DNA of 32,716 bases, taken from positions 1 to 32,716 of the forward strand of contig PRDI01000042.1 in the NCBI GenBank assembly GCA_003345595.1. The letters run 5' to 3'. This DNA comes from Candidatus Thorarchaeota archaeon (GTDB lineage: Archaea; Asgardarchaeota; Thorarchaeia; Thorarchaeales; Thorarchaeaceae). A model generated the notes under the pieces. The model was not told the DNA's origin, made no database searches, and saw only the letters and a program-made list of their open reading frames with translations. Below are positions 7,768 to 16,578 of the stretch, piece by piece; positions within the stretch are counted from its first letter, which is position 1, and every line of letters begins with the position of its first letter. The translations under genes were made by a program, and so were the position numbers.

Positions 7768-9978
7768 ATGGTGAACAAGAACTTAGCAGTATCTCTATTC
7801 GTAGTCTTCTTGGTGTCTTCCTTCACGGCCTTTGCACAGACGACGCTCCCACAATCACAGAATGTCCCTCAAGTAACGCCTCAAATGACAATTAATCCAA
7901 CTGGTTACAGCATAAATTCGGACTTGCCCGGATCAAGTGTTTTGATACGGGAATACGTACTACCTGCGGGTAGTCCGGCCACAACCTATGTGCCATCGAC
8001 AGGTCCGAGTTTTCCCACAGACGTAACCTATGATGCTCTTGGATTCATATGGTTCACTGACATCTTCAACAACAGGATATATCGTCTGACGCCAGCGACG
8101 GAGATTAACCAAACCTCAACTACAGCATTGAAGTGGCAACTGCCTCTGACTTTGAACATGACGCGTGGTCCGGCCCACATCATTGTTGATGATGCTCATA
8201 CCTGCGTCTGGTTCACTGATTACGCAAGTATGCAAATCAGTCGTCTCGACTGGATAACCAATCTACTCACAGACTGGACTATCCCAAGGAACTTGAACAT
8301 TCACCCTTGGGATTTGATCATGGATACGGAAATTGGCAACATCTGGTTCACCGCATTCAACATGTCCAAGTTCTGCGAGCTTAACCCTGGCAGCGGCACC
8401 CTGTTCGTCTACAACTTGTTGGTGCCGGGTGCCACTGGGGGGTTCCTGCCTGCACGTCTTGCAGAAATGAAGCCGAGTGGGGATCATTTCTATATGACAG
8501 ACTTGGGTTTTGACTATCTCTACAAGGTCAAATTCGTCAATCCTATGGCGACAGGAGCTCTCGTTTACCCGCTCGTAGCTGATGGATCCAGCTTAGCACT
8601 AGCAGTAGACAGCAAGGAGAATGTGTGGGTCACTCAGCCCACGAATGACCTCGTGAATGAACAGGTCGTCGGAAGCACGAACAAGTACGTCGGAAACTTG
8701 ACTCTCATACAAACAACTCTGCCCGACGACAGGAATTACGTTAACCCTCAGATAATAGAAATCAGGATTCAGATAACTCCAGTTCGACCCGAGGAATACA
8801 ACATTCCTCCTCGAATAAAGGGTGACCCCTTGGCGATATGGACAGTCCCCTCATCACCGTCCGGACCTTGGGGGATTGATGTCGACACCAATGACAGCGC
8901 ATGGTACACTGAATTCTCCGGCAATCAAATCGGAGTAATCGTCCCGGCATCCAACAAGACAGTGGAGTACATGGTTCCGACAGCTAATTCGCATCCGTTA
9001 TACGTTACTGTGCCGCGGAGTACAATGCCACCTTTTGAAACTCACGTGTGGTTCACGGAGCTTACGGGCGGTAAGATTGGTGAGCTCTTCAGCGCCACCT
9101 ATGTCGATATCCGTGTGGCTCCATCTCTTCCGCCGCAGTATCCTCCACCAAACCCCGGTTCCATACGCTGGACTACCGAGCCTGGTGCGGAGATTTGGAT
9201 TGATGCACCCAGCAACGGGTACAGCTCTGCTCATCATGATGTGCCAGAGAGGGGGGTGGTGAACCATCTCTATGCTCAAGTGACGAACTTGGGCTTCTCG
9301 ACAGCTAGCAACGTTGAGGTCACATTCTACTACCACAACATGTCTGTGTCGTTTGCACAGTTGATTCCGTTGCCGCCCACTGCACCGTTGTCCTCATGCT
9401 GGATCCTAATAGGTAGCACGACAGTATCATCACTGGCACCCAGCCTCTCGATAGATGTGTACGTGAACTGGACAATCGCTTCCAGTGTGCCCGATCACTT
9501 CTGCATAGGTGTGCAAGCTGACGCCGCAGGCGACATTAACCTGTATGATAACGTTGCATACCGTAACTTCGAGATATACAGCATTCTTGCAGGGGTTCCC
9601 ACAACACTCTACTTACCAGTCTGGGCCACGAACTCCCTCAATGGTACAGGTTACATGAGTCTGTCATTATCTGGCGTTCCTGCAGGCTGGACGGCTGAAG
9701 TAAAGCCGAATGGCTTTGAACTTGGAAAAGGCAAGTCCAAGCTGCTGAACCTCACAATCCAGGTGCCCTCATCCACACGGGCTGGCATGCGTGCCGTGAT
9801 AAGACTCACTGGCATGATAAACGGAACCACGACTGGAGCGGTTTGGATTGAAGTGGACATCATTGCCGCAACCACGACGGGGCCATCCATACCCATAGTG
9901 GACATAGCTCTCTTGGGCGGTGGGTTTGTAGCAGGCATTGTGTTAATGCTAGCCATTGGATCTAGGCACAAAAAGTAG
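7768..9978 (+). CDS. Secreted, membrane-anchored beta-propeller protein (Vgb/streptogramin-lyase-like)
   Basis: A 736-residue surface protein. Residues about 1-24 form a signal peptide ending in TAFAQ. Residues about 60-440 hold six or more WFT-type blades (IWFTDIFNNRIYRL, VWFTDYASMQISRL, IWFTAFNMSKFCEL, VWVTQP, AWYTEFSGNQIGVI, VWFTELTGGKIGEL), as in virginiamycin B lyase-like propellers. Residues about 470-620 look like a CARDB/Ig-like domain, and about 630-700 resemble an NEW3-type domain (VPAGWTAEVKP). A final membrane span plus RHKK anchors it. Catalytic activity is not implied. The ATG at 7768 directly precedes the signal peptide, with GGGAGA upstream. It is the largest cargo gene here. 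Confidence 0.82.
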   Translation: MVNKNLAVSLFVVFLVSSFTAFAQTTLPQSQNVPQVTPQMTINPTGYSINSDLPGSSVLIREYVLPAGSPATTYVPSTGPSFPTDVTYDALGFIWFTDIFNNRIYRLTPATEINQTSTTALKWQLPLTLNMTRGPAHIIVDDAHTCVWFTDYASMQISRLDWITNLLTDWTIPRNLNIHPWDLIMDTEIGNIWFTAFNMSKFCELNPGSGTLFVYNLLVPGATGGFLPARLAEMKPSGDHFYMTDLGFDYLYKVKFVNPMATGALVYPLVADGSSLALAVDSKENVWVTQPTNDLVNEQVVGSTNKYVGNLTLIQTTLPDDRNYVNPQIIEIRIQITPVRPEEYNIPPRIKGDPLAIWTVPSSPSGPWGIDVDTNDSAWYTEFSGNQIGVIVPASNKTVEYMVPTANSHPLYVTVPRSTMPPFETHVWFTELTGGKIGELFSATYVDIRVAPSLPPQYPPPNPGSIRWTTEPGAEIWIDAPSNGYSSAHHDVPERGVVNHLYAQVTNLGFSTASNVEVTFYYHNMSVSFAQLIPLPPTAPLSSCWILIGSTTVSSLAPSLSIDVYVNWTIASSVPDHFCIGVQADAAGDINLYDNVAYRNFEIYSILAGVPTTLYLPVWATNSLNGTGYMSLSLSGVPAGWTAEVKPNGFELGKGKSKLLNLTIQVPSSTRAGMRAVIRLTGMINGTTTGAVWIEVDIIAATTTGPSIPIVDIALLGGGFVAGIVLMLAIGSRHKK

Positions 9979-10443
9979 CATCTCTTGGGCTAGGACTTCG
10001 CGTTCCTAGCCTCACCTCTTTCTTCTTCTATGGACTGTATACAACTTCCAGATGTCTGGTCAATGCGTCGTGAATGAGAAGTCCGCCCGAATTTCTGAGT
10101 CTTGTGGCATCCTAGACATTCTGCAGACTTCAAGCGCAGGGAATTGCGGCGAAGCAGCAAGAGGAAGTGGGGGCGGGGGGTCGATTTGAACGACAGGTCT
10201 CTGTGGTTAGCCTTTGACATCAGAGAGCTTAATATCTGAAGGGTCGCTATACAGAAATCTCACCCCGTGTGAAGCGTCTTACGGGCCCGCACTTTCTCCT
10301 CTGACTGCGCTATGTCATCTGCAGTGAATATGGCCGACGTGAGGAGCGGGAATGCAGGAGCCTCGGTTTCCCATGACACGTCTGGAAAGAACACCTTGCC
10401 TGCATTGAGGCAAGTGTCACAAATGCTTGGGGCGTGAAGATAG
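9979..10443. other. Intergenic stretch with repeat R8 and a possible gene fragment
   Basis: Holds repeat R8 (10168-10202) and a right flank resembling the beta-helix gene leader. On the minus strand at about 10260-10430 an open stretch reads ICDTCLNAGKVFFPDVSWET then EAPAFPLLTSAIF and looks coding-like, but it has no clear start and I do not recognise it. It could be a fragment of a lost gene. Confidence 0.35.
10168..10202 (-). repeat. tRNA-Met 3'-fragment repeat R8 (truncated type)
   Basis: Acceptor altered (GGGGGCGGGGGG); T-arm present with A58; the anticodon stem is lost after GGTCTCTG. The next bases (TTAGCCTTTGACATCAGAGA) match those after R25, so this short repeat type has its own conserved right flank. 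Confidence 0.75.
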
Positions 10444-11412
10444 ATGGATTCGTGGCGTAAGCAACTCAGATTCAACCCAATCAAGCCTCTGCTGGATTCA
10501 GGAAATGAGGCTATTGTCTTCTTCACAAAGAGAGACCTATTGAATGAGGATGCGGGTGACATTGAACAGCTGTGGCATATGGAACAGCCACAGAAACTGC
10601 TTGAGAAGCAACAGAATGACGGTTCGTGGAAATACAGAGGAAAGAAGAGTCTGCAGCGTGAGTACAACAAGCTGGAAACATATAGGACGATCGGCTGGCT
10701 TGTTGAGAAATATGGCATGAATAGAGCGCACGTTTCAATTCAGAAGGCAGCGGAATTCCTGTTTAGCTTCCAGACAGACGAAGGTGACTTTCGTGGCATC
10801 TACGGGAATCAGTACAGCCCGAACTACTCCGCCGCCATAATGGAGCTGCTCATCAAGGCAGGGTATGAGAATGACCCCCACATAGACAGGGGTCTGAAAT
10901 GGCTAATTTCCATGCGCCAGAGTGACGGCGGCTGGGCAGGCCCGCTGCGCACACACAAAGTCGAATACAGTGTGATCAGGGATAAGGAAACGCTTCAACC
11001 CGACAGATCCAAGCCGTTCTCGCATTTGGCCACAGGAATAGTCCTCCGAGCATTTGCTGCTCATAAAGAATATAGGAAGAGGAGGGAGATAGTCCACGCA
11101 GCAGAACTGCTCGCATCCAGATTCTTTCAGAAGGACGCCTATCCTGACAGGGCGGACGTCAGCTACTGGACGAGATTCAGATATCCCTTCTGGTGGACGG
11201 ATATACTGTCATCACTTGACTCATTGTCTCTAATTGGCGTGACAGTTGGGAATCAGAACGTCAGAAAAGCACTGGACTGGTTTGTAGGGAAGCAGAACAA
11301 AAGCGGCATCTGGAAGGTGTACCTCCTTGCCAGCGCCAATGACAGGAGGTTTAATGACCTCTGGATCTCACTGGCTATCTGCCGGGTGTTCAAGAAGCTT
11401 TACGTGGGATGA
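10444..11412 (+). CDS. Prenyltransferase/squalene-cyclase-like alpha/alpha-toroid protein
   Basis: A 322-residue soluble protein built of helical repeats of the terpene-cyclase / prenyltransferase-beta type. QW-like repeat signatures recur: LLEKQQNDGSWKYRG near residue 55, FSFQTDEGDFRGIYG near 110, LISMRQSDGGWAGPL near 155, and FVGKQNKSGIWKVY near 280. No DXDD cyclase acid motif is evident, so it may bind rather than cyclise isoprenoids or may act on other ligands. The ATG at 10444 immediately follows an in-frame TAG. It is followed 137 bases later by a GPH transporter with no repeat between, so the two probably form one cassette. Confidence 0.75.
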   Translation: MDSWRKQLRFNPIKPLLDSGNEAIVFFTKRDLLNEDAGDIEQLWHMEQPQKLLEKQQNDGSWKYRGKKSLQREYNKLETYRTIGWLVEKYGMNRAHVSIQKAAEFLFSFQTDEGDFRGIYGNQYSPNYSAAIMELLIKAGYENDPHIDRGLKWLISMRQSDGGWAGPLRTHKVEYSVIRDKETLQPDRSKPFSHLATGIVLRAFAAHKEYRKRREIVHAAELLASRFFQKDAYPDRADVSYWTRFRYPFWWTDILSSLDSLSLIGVTVGNQNVRKALDWFVGKQNKSGIWKVYLLASANDRRFNDLWISLAICRVFKKLYVG

Positions 11413-11549
11413 TTCTATGGTAAAGGACAATGGGGGTTCAATTGATTCTTATCTAGGATAGACTTGTTGCTCCAATGGTTGTGTTAGTCACAAGGCGCCC
11501 GCTGGTTGTGTCTTTGTAGCATCATAGGAAGCGCCAGAGAGTATCCAAG

Positions 11550-13037
11550 ATGACAGACCTTGAAAATCAGCCTAAGGAAGACCCCGATATTGACTTTGAC
11601 GAGCGTTTGCCGGTCAAGTCGAAGATAGCCTTTGGCACGTCTCAGGCTTCCATCAACCTGCTTCAGGTCATAGCTCTTGGTTCCGCAATCACTTTCTACT
11701 ACAATGTCAAGCTAGGCCTAAGCGAAGAATGGATATCCCTTGCCTGGCTCCTGTTCGGGGTTTGGAATGCTCTTAACGACCCCCTGTTTGGCATTCTCCA
11801 AGAGAGGATCAATACAGACATTGGCAGACGCATCCCAGTCCTGCGTTACGGTGCACCATTCTATGCTCTTACCTTCATCATTTGCTGGGTCCCGTTTCTG
11901 GGAAACTCTCAGATAGCCCTGTTCTGGAATCTTCTGCTGGTTCTCTTCTTGTTCGATTCCATGTTCACTATGGTCGGACTGGTACAGACAGCTTTGCCCG
12001 CCGAGATGTGCATTACTCAGAAGGCCAGGTCCAATCTCAACTTGTACAACGTGATTCTGGGCTCTATTGGTGGGCTATTGGCTATGGTACTACCATTGGT
12101 CTTGCTCACCAGTGAGTCATCGACCGAACTCAACCCTCTCTTCAAGCCCGCGATGGTGCTGGCAGGGGTATTTGCTGGAACAGTCCTGTTTCTTTCTAGC
12201 TACGCCTTGACCGAAAACGAGTATGCAAGGACTGAAGAGCCGCTGGGTTTCGTGGAATCGATGGTCAAGGCCCTCAAGAATAGGGAGTTCTTGGCATTTG
12301 AAGCTATGAACTTCCCTCACGAAATGGCTTTCACGATAGTGACTGGTTCCATGATATACTTTGCACAGTACGTCCTGAGATTTCAAGGTCTGATGGCTTC
12401 CATTCCGTTTGCTGCGGTCTTCGGACTCATTCTTCTGTTCAGTTACTTCGCTGACAGGACGGTGAGAAAGCGGGGGCTGAAGCGGGTCTATATTGATGGG
12501 CTATTGATAACGAGTGCCGGGCTCATACTACTGCTCTTCTCGGGGAGCTGGCTGATTGGTGTGGTGCTAAGTCTTGCGGTTGTCGGAATAGGTCTAGCTC
12601 CGGTCTTGTTGATATGGTCCCCGCTGCTGGCTGACGTAATCGACCATGATGAAGCATTGACTGGCAAGAGGCGGGAAACGACTTACGCTGGAATGAACGC
12701 ATTGATCACGAAACCTGCAATCTCCATTGCCAATGCATTGTTCTTGCTGGTCATTAGTGCATTCGGGTTTGACAGCACGCTGAATACGCAGCCAGAGCTG
12801 GCGATCTTTGGGATACGGGTAGGATTCGCGCTGATTCCCTCGATATGTTTCATAGTCAGTGCAGCCACGTTGTGGAAATGGTACAAGCTGGATGGCAAAG
12901 AGTGGGTTGCTAGGAAAGCCGAACTTGGAATGATACACCTGCAGAAAGAAAAGGAGTACATCAGGTTGCTCCAGAAGGAGGGAAAGATATCCAAGGTCTA
13001 TCAGAAGCTCTATAGAGAACCAGCAGAGGAGTCATGA
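11550..13037 (+). CDS. GPH-type MFS transporter
   Basis: A 495-residue integral membrane protein of the glycoside-pentoside-hexuronide:cation symporter group. The signature NDPLFGILQERINTDIGRRI (residues about 88-107) matches the family's N-D-P..G...D.....GRRRP loop. About 12 hydrophobic segments follow; a second loop FADRTVRKRGLKRV and the DVIDHDEALTGKRRETTYAG motif (near 360) are typical. Substrate could be a sugar, glycoside or other solute. It shares a repeat-bounded block with the alpha/alpha-toroid gene. The C-terminus is charged and cytosolic. Confidence 0.87.
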   Translation: MTDLENQPKEDPDIDFDERLPVKSKIAFGTSQASINLLQVIALGSAITFYYNVKLGLSEEWISLAWLLFGVWNALNDPLFGILQERINTDIGRRIPVLRYGAPFYALTFIICWVPFLGNSQIALFWNLLLVLFLFDSMFTMVGLVQTALPAEMCITQKARSNLNLYNVILGSIGGLLAMVLPLVLLTSESSTELNPLFKPAMVLAGVFAGTVLFLSSYALTENEYARTEEPLGFVESMVKALKNREFLAFEAMNFPHEMAFTIVTGSMIYFAQYVLRFQGLMASIPFAAVFGLILLFSYFADRTVRKRGLKRVYIDGLLITSAGLILLLFSGSWLIGVVLSLAVVGIGLAPVLLIWSPLLADVIDHDEALTGKRRETTYAGMNALITKPAISIANALFLLVISAFGFDSTLNTQPELAIFGIRVGFALIPSICFIVSAATLWKWYKLDGKEWVARKAELGMIHLQKEKEYIRLLQKEGKISKVYQKLYREPAEES

Positions 13038-13059
13038 TGGAAAAGGCAACCGGGACCCT

Positions 13060-13191
13060 GGTGAGATGAGAACGGATTCTATAGAACCGGTCATTCTGCC
13101 AATCATCGTCCTTTGGGTCCAGTTTCACTGCTTTTCTGAAGGCCCCTTCTGCTGATGTATGCTTGGAATCAGGTTTTGGATCGGGTGTCAT
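13060..13191 (-). pseudogene. Single-TPR gene remnant
   Basis: A minus-strand stretch starting at ATG 13191 encodes SAEGAFRKAVKLDPKDDDW, the second helix of a TPR unit, followed by QNDRFY and then non-TPR sequence. The TPR genes at 26833 and 29702 use the same AE.AFRRA.ELDP phrase. It is probably the broken end of a TPR cassette; it overlaps nothing essential. Confidence 0.4.
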
Positions 13192-13354
13192 GTCCTCACA
13201 GCCTGAAATGCCTTACGAACCGTGACAGGCTTCACTCAACCTTCCTCTTGAGAAGGTACGCCGTCCTGTTTTGAGAGGGACATGTGACATACTGCGTTCT
13301 TAGTCTATGAACTTAGTTCATAAGCGGACGAAAGATGGAGTGATTAGAAAGAAG

Positions 13355-13407
13355 TGGTAGCGGGGGTCGATTTGAACGGCCGATCTCAGGGTCATGAGTC
13401 CTGCGGA
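13355..13407 (-). repeat. tRNA-Met 3'-fragment repeat R9 (full type)
   Basis: CAT anticodon and A58 kept; GAACGGCCG instead of GAACGACCG in the T-stem; the end is CTGCGGA rather than CTGCGGGAT. Confidence 0.87.
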
Positions 13408-13614
13408 ACGGAAGGGGAACCCCAGAGTCCTACAAGGGTATCCTTGCTGCCATTGTAGCTTCAATTCGCTCGTTGTCTACGCAACGATTCCTACCTGAAT
13501 GATGACCTAGGTGGTGAAAGCCTCATCTTATGCTGGGTTTCGAGTACACGCGAGAAGAGGAATAACCTCAATGTGGAACAGTAGGCCGCTCTGTCAGGTA
13601 CGCAACTGCGCCCA
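13408..13614. other. Intergenic stretch, nothing recognised
   Basis: About 200 bases between R9 and the end of the toxin gene. I see no gene, strong hairpin or promoter. Confidence 0.4.
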
Positions 13615-14025
13615 CTAGGTCAAGCACGGATCTATGACTTCTATGTTCGGCACATGTCTGAACGACTGATCATGAGTCATGATGCTCCTAATCGCTTCCT
13701 TATCCATCGTCGCCAGAAGCGAGGCATCACGACCCCCGATTCCCAGATGCACGAATTCACACAGCTTCGTTATTGTCAACATCAGTGTTGGCCTGTCCAA
13801 GGCGTACACCGGAATGTCATAGTCCATGAAGATTCGGGCTTTCTCTCCTCCCGCCAGCGGACCCAAGCGTTTCACGAGATAGTGCAAGGTCTCGACAGCC
13901 ACTGTAGCGTTTATCGATGCCTCATTTCGTTTCAGCACTTTCTCAAGAGGTTTCACAACCTGTGTGTGCTCGGGAAGAGTCGAGTCGAAGTAGTACGCCC
14001 AGATATTGGTGTCCACGAGAATCAA
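13615..14025 (-). CDS. vapC: VapC-like PIN-domain toxin
   Basis: A 136-residue PIN-domain ribonuclease. The first acid is in ILVDTNIWAYYF; the middle acid is the Glu of TVAVETLHYL; the third lies in GIGGRDASLLA, followed by IRSIMTHDQSFRHVPNIEVI, giving the usual D-E-D-D set. PIN toxins cut tRNA or rRNA when free of antitoxin. A TTG start at 14025 is chosen: it overlaps the antitoxin stop (TTGA) and has GGAGG eight bases upstream; a longer open frame to 14088 would overlap the antitoxin by 67 bases. The pair is co-transcribed with translational coupling. Confidence 0.85.
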   Translation of the reverse strand: MILVDTNIWAYYFDSTLPEHTQVVKPLEKVLKRNEASINATVAVETLHYLVKRLGPLAGGEKARIFMDYDIPVYALDRPTLMLTITKLCEFVHLGIGGRDASLLATMDKEAIRSIMTHDQSFRHVPNIEVIDPCLT

Positions 14026-14270
14026 GGCACTGTCCTCCAAATCTCCTTGAGACGCAATGGGTCCAAGTCGCTCTCCACGGTTATGCATCCTCGAAGCTCG
14101 GCAATGAATGTGTCAAGACTGACGACTCTCTCTATTGTCACACCGTCCTTCTTTGCAGATATCCGGACTCGGTCCCCAGTCTTGAGACCTGTCCTCTCGC
14201 GAATTTCCTTCGGAATGGTCACTCTACCCCGCTCGTCAATCTCGTTCGTTTCACCCATGAGTTCACCCAT
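14022..14270 (-). CDS. vapB: AbrB/SpoVT-type VapB antitoxin
   Basis: An 82-residue protein. Residues about 10-50 are a swapped-hairpin AbrB DNA-binding domain: IDERGRVTIPKEIRERTGLK then TGDRVRISAKKDGVTIERV. The C-terminal tail would wrap the toxin. It precedes the toxin in a four-base overlap. ATG 14270 is used; ATG 14258 is an alternative. A TATA-like TTAATACC lies about 25 bases upstream, within a tandem repeat that looks like an autoregulatory operator. Confidence 0.85.
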   Translation of the reverse strand: MGELMGETNEIDERGRVTIPKEIRERTGLKTGDRVRISAKKDGVTIERVVSLDTFIAELRGCITVESDLDPLRLKEIWRTVP

Positions 14271-14280
14271 TCCCACAATC

Positions 14281-14328
14281 GTGCCCAAAGGTATTAACTG
14301 TATCGCACCCAAAGGTGATGGCTGTACC
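14281..14328 (-). promoter_or_regulatory. Tandem 24-bp direct repeats over the vapB promoter
   Basis: Two adjacent 24-base units, 14281-14304 and 14305-14328, agree at 17 of 24 positions. Both contain CCCAAAGGT followed by CTGTA eight positions after it begins to diverge. The first overlaps the presumed TATA box (minus strand GTTAATACC). Position and symmetry suggest the binding site for the AbrB-type antitoxin. Confidence 0.55.
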
Positions 14329-14405
14329 ACATCTTCGGTGAGATCTCGTCCGAATTGGTGTGCGGTCAACAAAGAAGCACAAGAAGCCACGCAGAAGTTG
14401 AGAGA

Positions 14406-14461
14406 TGGTAGAGGGCGATTGGTTTGAACGACCGATCTCAAGGTCATGAGCCCCGCGGGAT
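14406..14461 (-). repeat. tRNA-Met 3'-fragment repeat R10 (full type, diverged T-arm)
   Basis: CAT anticodon and right end kept (CCCCGCGGGAT). The acceptor and T-stem have changed (TAGAGGGCGATTGGTTTGAA), so the T-stem cannot pair normally. Confidence 0.8.
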
Positions 14462-14611
14462 ACGGTGAATCTTAATCATATAGTGCAAGGATACTCTTCG
14501 CCTACCACCCCTCGTCTCCAAAGGCTACTTGTCCTGCATGCCGTCTCCTCAGCGGTGGGAACAAGGACGCCACATTCAGGAGCACAGGCTGCTTCTCATA
14601 AGGACATTACA

Positions 14612-15190
14612 CTAGCGAACCCTACACTCTTGGATGAAGAGCAAGAACGCCAGAAGGCTCGACACACTGGCGATCAACCAGACGATTCGAAATGGTGCCG
14701 CTATCGCTATTCCTCCTACTATCAGACCAATTCCAGTGATTCCCATGAGCATTCTGTTTCTGGACCTTTCTCTTGTTTGCCTCAGTGCGTATCCTACCAT
14801 TGCAAGAGTGGTGACCGTCCCGACAGGTAAATAGCTAGATACGATCAGATACGGGTATACGGCAGTCTGGTCCACAATGGCAATAAACACTGACGGTAGC
14901 ACACTCTCAAGTATCTGAAGTGCTGCTGTTACGAGACCTAGCAGAGTGATCGATGATGGGCATGTCCGTCCATATCTTCGATGGAACCCCAAGAAACCGA
15001 GCCCCATCAGAGAGTACCAGAGCGCCCATAGGATCGTGTCAAGCCACAGATAGAAGGAAGTCTGCAGAATCTCCGGCTCATAGATCACGTAGCGACTGAT
15101 TGGTGCAATCACTCCAACTATGCTGCCCAAGGCTCCAATGATGAACAGCAGTCTGCTAACAATATCGTGTTGCTCTGTCGCTGCTAGCAC
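14612..15190 (-). CDS. Membrane protein of unknown function, about six spans
   Basis: I do not recognise this protein of about 192 residues. Hydrophobic segments lie near residues 10-30, 48-68, 80-100, 110-135, 150-172 and 172-192. A short cytosolic loop reads RQTRERSRNRM, and FHRRYGR links the second and third spans. The GTG at 15190 is preferred because GGGAG lies five to six bases upstream; a GTG at 15202 is also open. A TATA-like CATAAATG lies near 15239-15247. It is the only gene between R10 and R11 apart from the convergent one that follows. Confidence 0.65.
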   Translation of the reverse strand: MLAATEQHDIVSRLLFIIGALGSIVGVIAPISRYVIYEPEILQTSFYLWLDTILWALWYSLMGLGFLGFHRRYGRTCPSSITLLGLVTAALQILESVLPSVFIAIVDQTAVYPYLIVSSYLPVGTVTTLAMVGYALRQTRERSRNRMLMGITGIGLIVGGIAIAAPFRIVWLIASVSSLLAFLLFIQECRVR

Positions 15191-15313
15191 TTCAACTCCC
15201 ACCGCAAGAGCTCAGATGCTACTGCCCTATTGCTGGTGAGCAGCATTTATGCTTGTCCCTGCACGCGTCGCATCTTAGTGGGCATATAGACAGTTCAAGC
15301 TCGGAAAGTGAAA

Positions 15314-15351
15314 TGGTAGCGGGCGGTCAATCTGAACGAGCAATCTCAGGG
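15314..15351 (-). repeat. tRNA-Met 3'-fragment repeat R11 (truncated type)
   Basis: Acceptor and T-arm present with G58 (AATCTGAAC), T-stem imperfect (GAACGAGC). Similarity ends at CTCAGGG, in the anticodon stem. Confidence 0.8.
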
Positions 15352-15372
15352 GCCTCCATCCGAGTATGGCAG

Positions 15373-16176
15373 CTATGTCTGGTCTTGATTCTGTTGGCCT
15401 GTAGTGTTCTCAACATCCTGCGACTGATTGCCCTTCTGAACAGGTGAAACGGACTTCTTCAGACCTGCAGAAAGCAGTGACAACCCCGTGTATTCCCAGA
15501 GAGTCAGAATGGCGGTCAATGGCCATGCATGAAATATGACGACTGCCTGCCTTACTCCGAAGTGTTCGTCCGCTATCACGGCCATGGAATTAGTGATGAA
15601 ACCATGGATGCTTTCATTCTGGCTTGGGTTGTAGAGGCCGATTGTCCAGTTCGCGACCACAAACGCGTAAGAGTACCGGTACGGAAGTCTGAGGTTCAAA
15701 ACGCAAGCATGAGAGCAGTTCCCTTGCTCGAACTTGTTCTGCGGGATGTTCTCGTCTACTATGTAGAATGTGACGTTGCCGGACCAATCAAAAAGCTCTA
15801 GATACAGATTCTCTACCGTATACCAGTTTGATAGCGACTTGCTATGATAGGTCCCCTCGGGCGGAAGGTCTACAGATTCCTCCCACCCGGTTCTATTGAT
15901 TTCACCTTGGTAGTAAGACTGGAGGTCATAGACAAGTCCTGCCTGTAGTACTAGAAGAGCCGAGGTGCATACAGTGAGCACAAGAGTGCGACTCCTCCTG
16001 TTTGCCGTCCAGCCAGTTCGCACGTTGAACAATGAGAGGACTGCAATCTCGGGGAAGATCAGGAGCACTGCAATCTCAAGTGGGAATAGCCTGATGCTGG
16101 TGATGATCAACATCACTATCAACGTCATCATGACGGTTCGAAGTTCATAACCATCCCTCTGCCAGCGCCCGGTCAT
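15373..16176 (-). CDS. Membrane protein with a large external loop
   Basis: A 267-residue protein I do not recognise. Three hydrophobic segments lie in residues about 14-32, 33-51 and 64-84. A region of about 110 residues follows (YYQGEINRTGWEE to VVANWTIGLYNP), rich in aromatic residues and N-x-S/T sites and containing two Cys (GNCSHACVLN). A last span lies near 215-235, followed by a polar Gln-rich tail. The loop looks like an extracytoplasmic beta domain and may bind a ligand. ATG 16176 has GAGGG seven bases upstream. The gene ends 21 bases from repeat R11. Confidence 0.65.
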   Translation of the reverse strand: MTGRWQRDGYELRTVMMTLIVMLIITSIRLFPLEIAVLLIFPEIAVLSLFNVRTGWTANRRSRTLVLTVCTSALLVLQAGLVYDLQSYYQGEINRTGWEESVDLPPEGTYHSKSLSNWYTVENLYLELFDWSGNVTFYIVDENIPQNKFEQGNCSHACVLNLRLPYRYSYAFVVANWTIGLYNPSQNESIHGFITNSMAVIADEHFGVRQAVVIFHAWPLTAILTLWEYTGLSLLSAGLKKSVSPVQKGNQSQDVENTTGQQNQDQT

Positions 16177-16384
16177 GTCACATCCCTCTGGGAAGGATCA
16201 CTTCCTGCAGCAATTGCCCTATACATAACAGGGTCCGAGAACATCCTGAGCCCTCTGACTGCACAATCTGCAGACCTGTAATATGAATTCTTCTCTCGCT
16301 ATCGAATCTTCCTCGCAAATGGACAAATGAGGCCGCGTGAGCACAGATGTGGCAAACCGGTTGGTCATGGCAGGTCAGAAGAAG

Positions 16385-16439
16385 TGGTAGCAGGGGTCGA
16401 TTTGAACGACCGATCTCAGGGTCATGAGTATCTTGGGAT
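16385..16439 (-). repeat. tRNA-Met 3'-fragment repeat R12 (full type)
   Basis: CAT anticodon and A58 kept. The right end is diverged (ATGAGTATCTTGGGAT), with the extended flank GTGCGATGGTCTGCAG still visible. Confidence 0.85.
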
Positions 16440-16520
16440 TGTGCGATGGTCTGCAGAAGGATGATGGCCGGGAGCCATAAAGCAGTATCTACTCTATGAA
16501 TCACCGTGCTGGCATAACCA

Positions 16521-16534
16521 TGCATATATCTAGC
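16521..16534 (+). promoter_or_regulatory. TATA box of the MFS gene
   Basis: TGCATATATCTA is the clearest TATA-like element in the window. It lies about 50 bases before the chosen ATG (16579) and predicts a short leader. Confidence 0.55.
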
Positions 16535-16578
16535 ATGTGGTCGCCGCCGTGCGCCAAAGACAGTCCCTTCAGAGTGGG

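Noticed and set aside
10260-10718. Minus-strand open frame opposite the toroid gene
   Set aside because: Most of it overlaps the recognised plus-strand gene; only the part near 10260-10430 looks coding-like, and it has no start or known family. Noted as intergenic content only.
14022-14447. Longer antitoxin start within repeat R10 (reading MTLRSVVQ)
   Set aside because: Similar MTLRSVVQID-like openings arise at nearly every repeat because the tRNA-sense strand contains ATGACCCTGAGATC; they are repeat sequence, not protein. A promoter and operator lie downstream of it.
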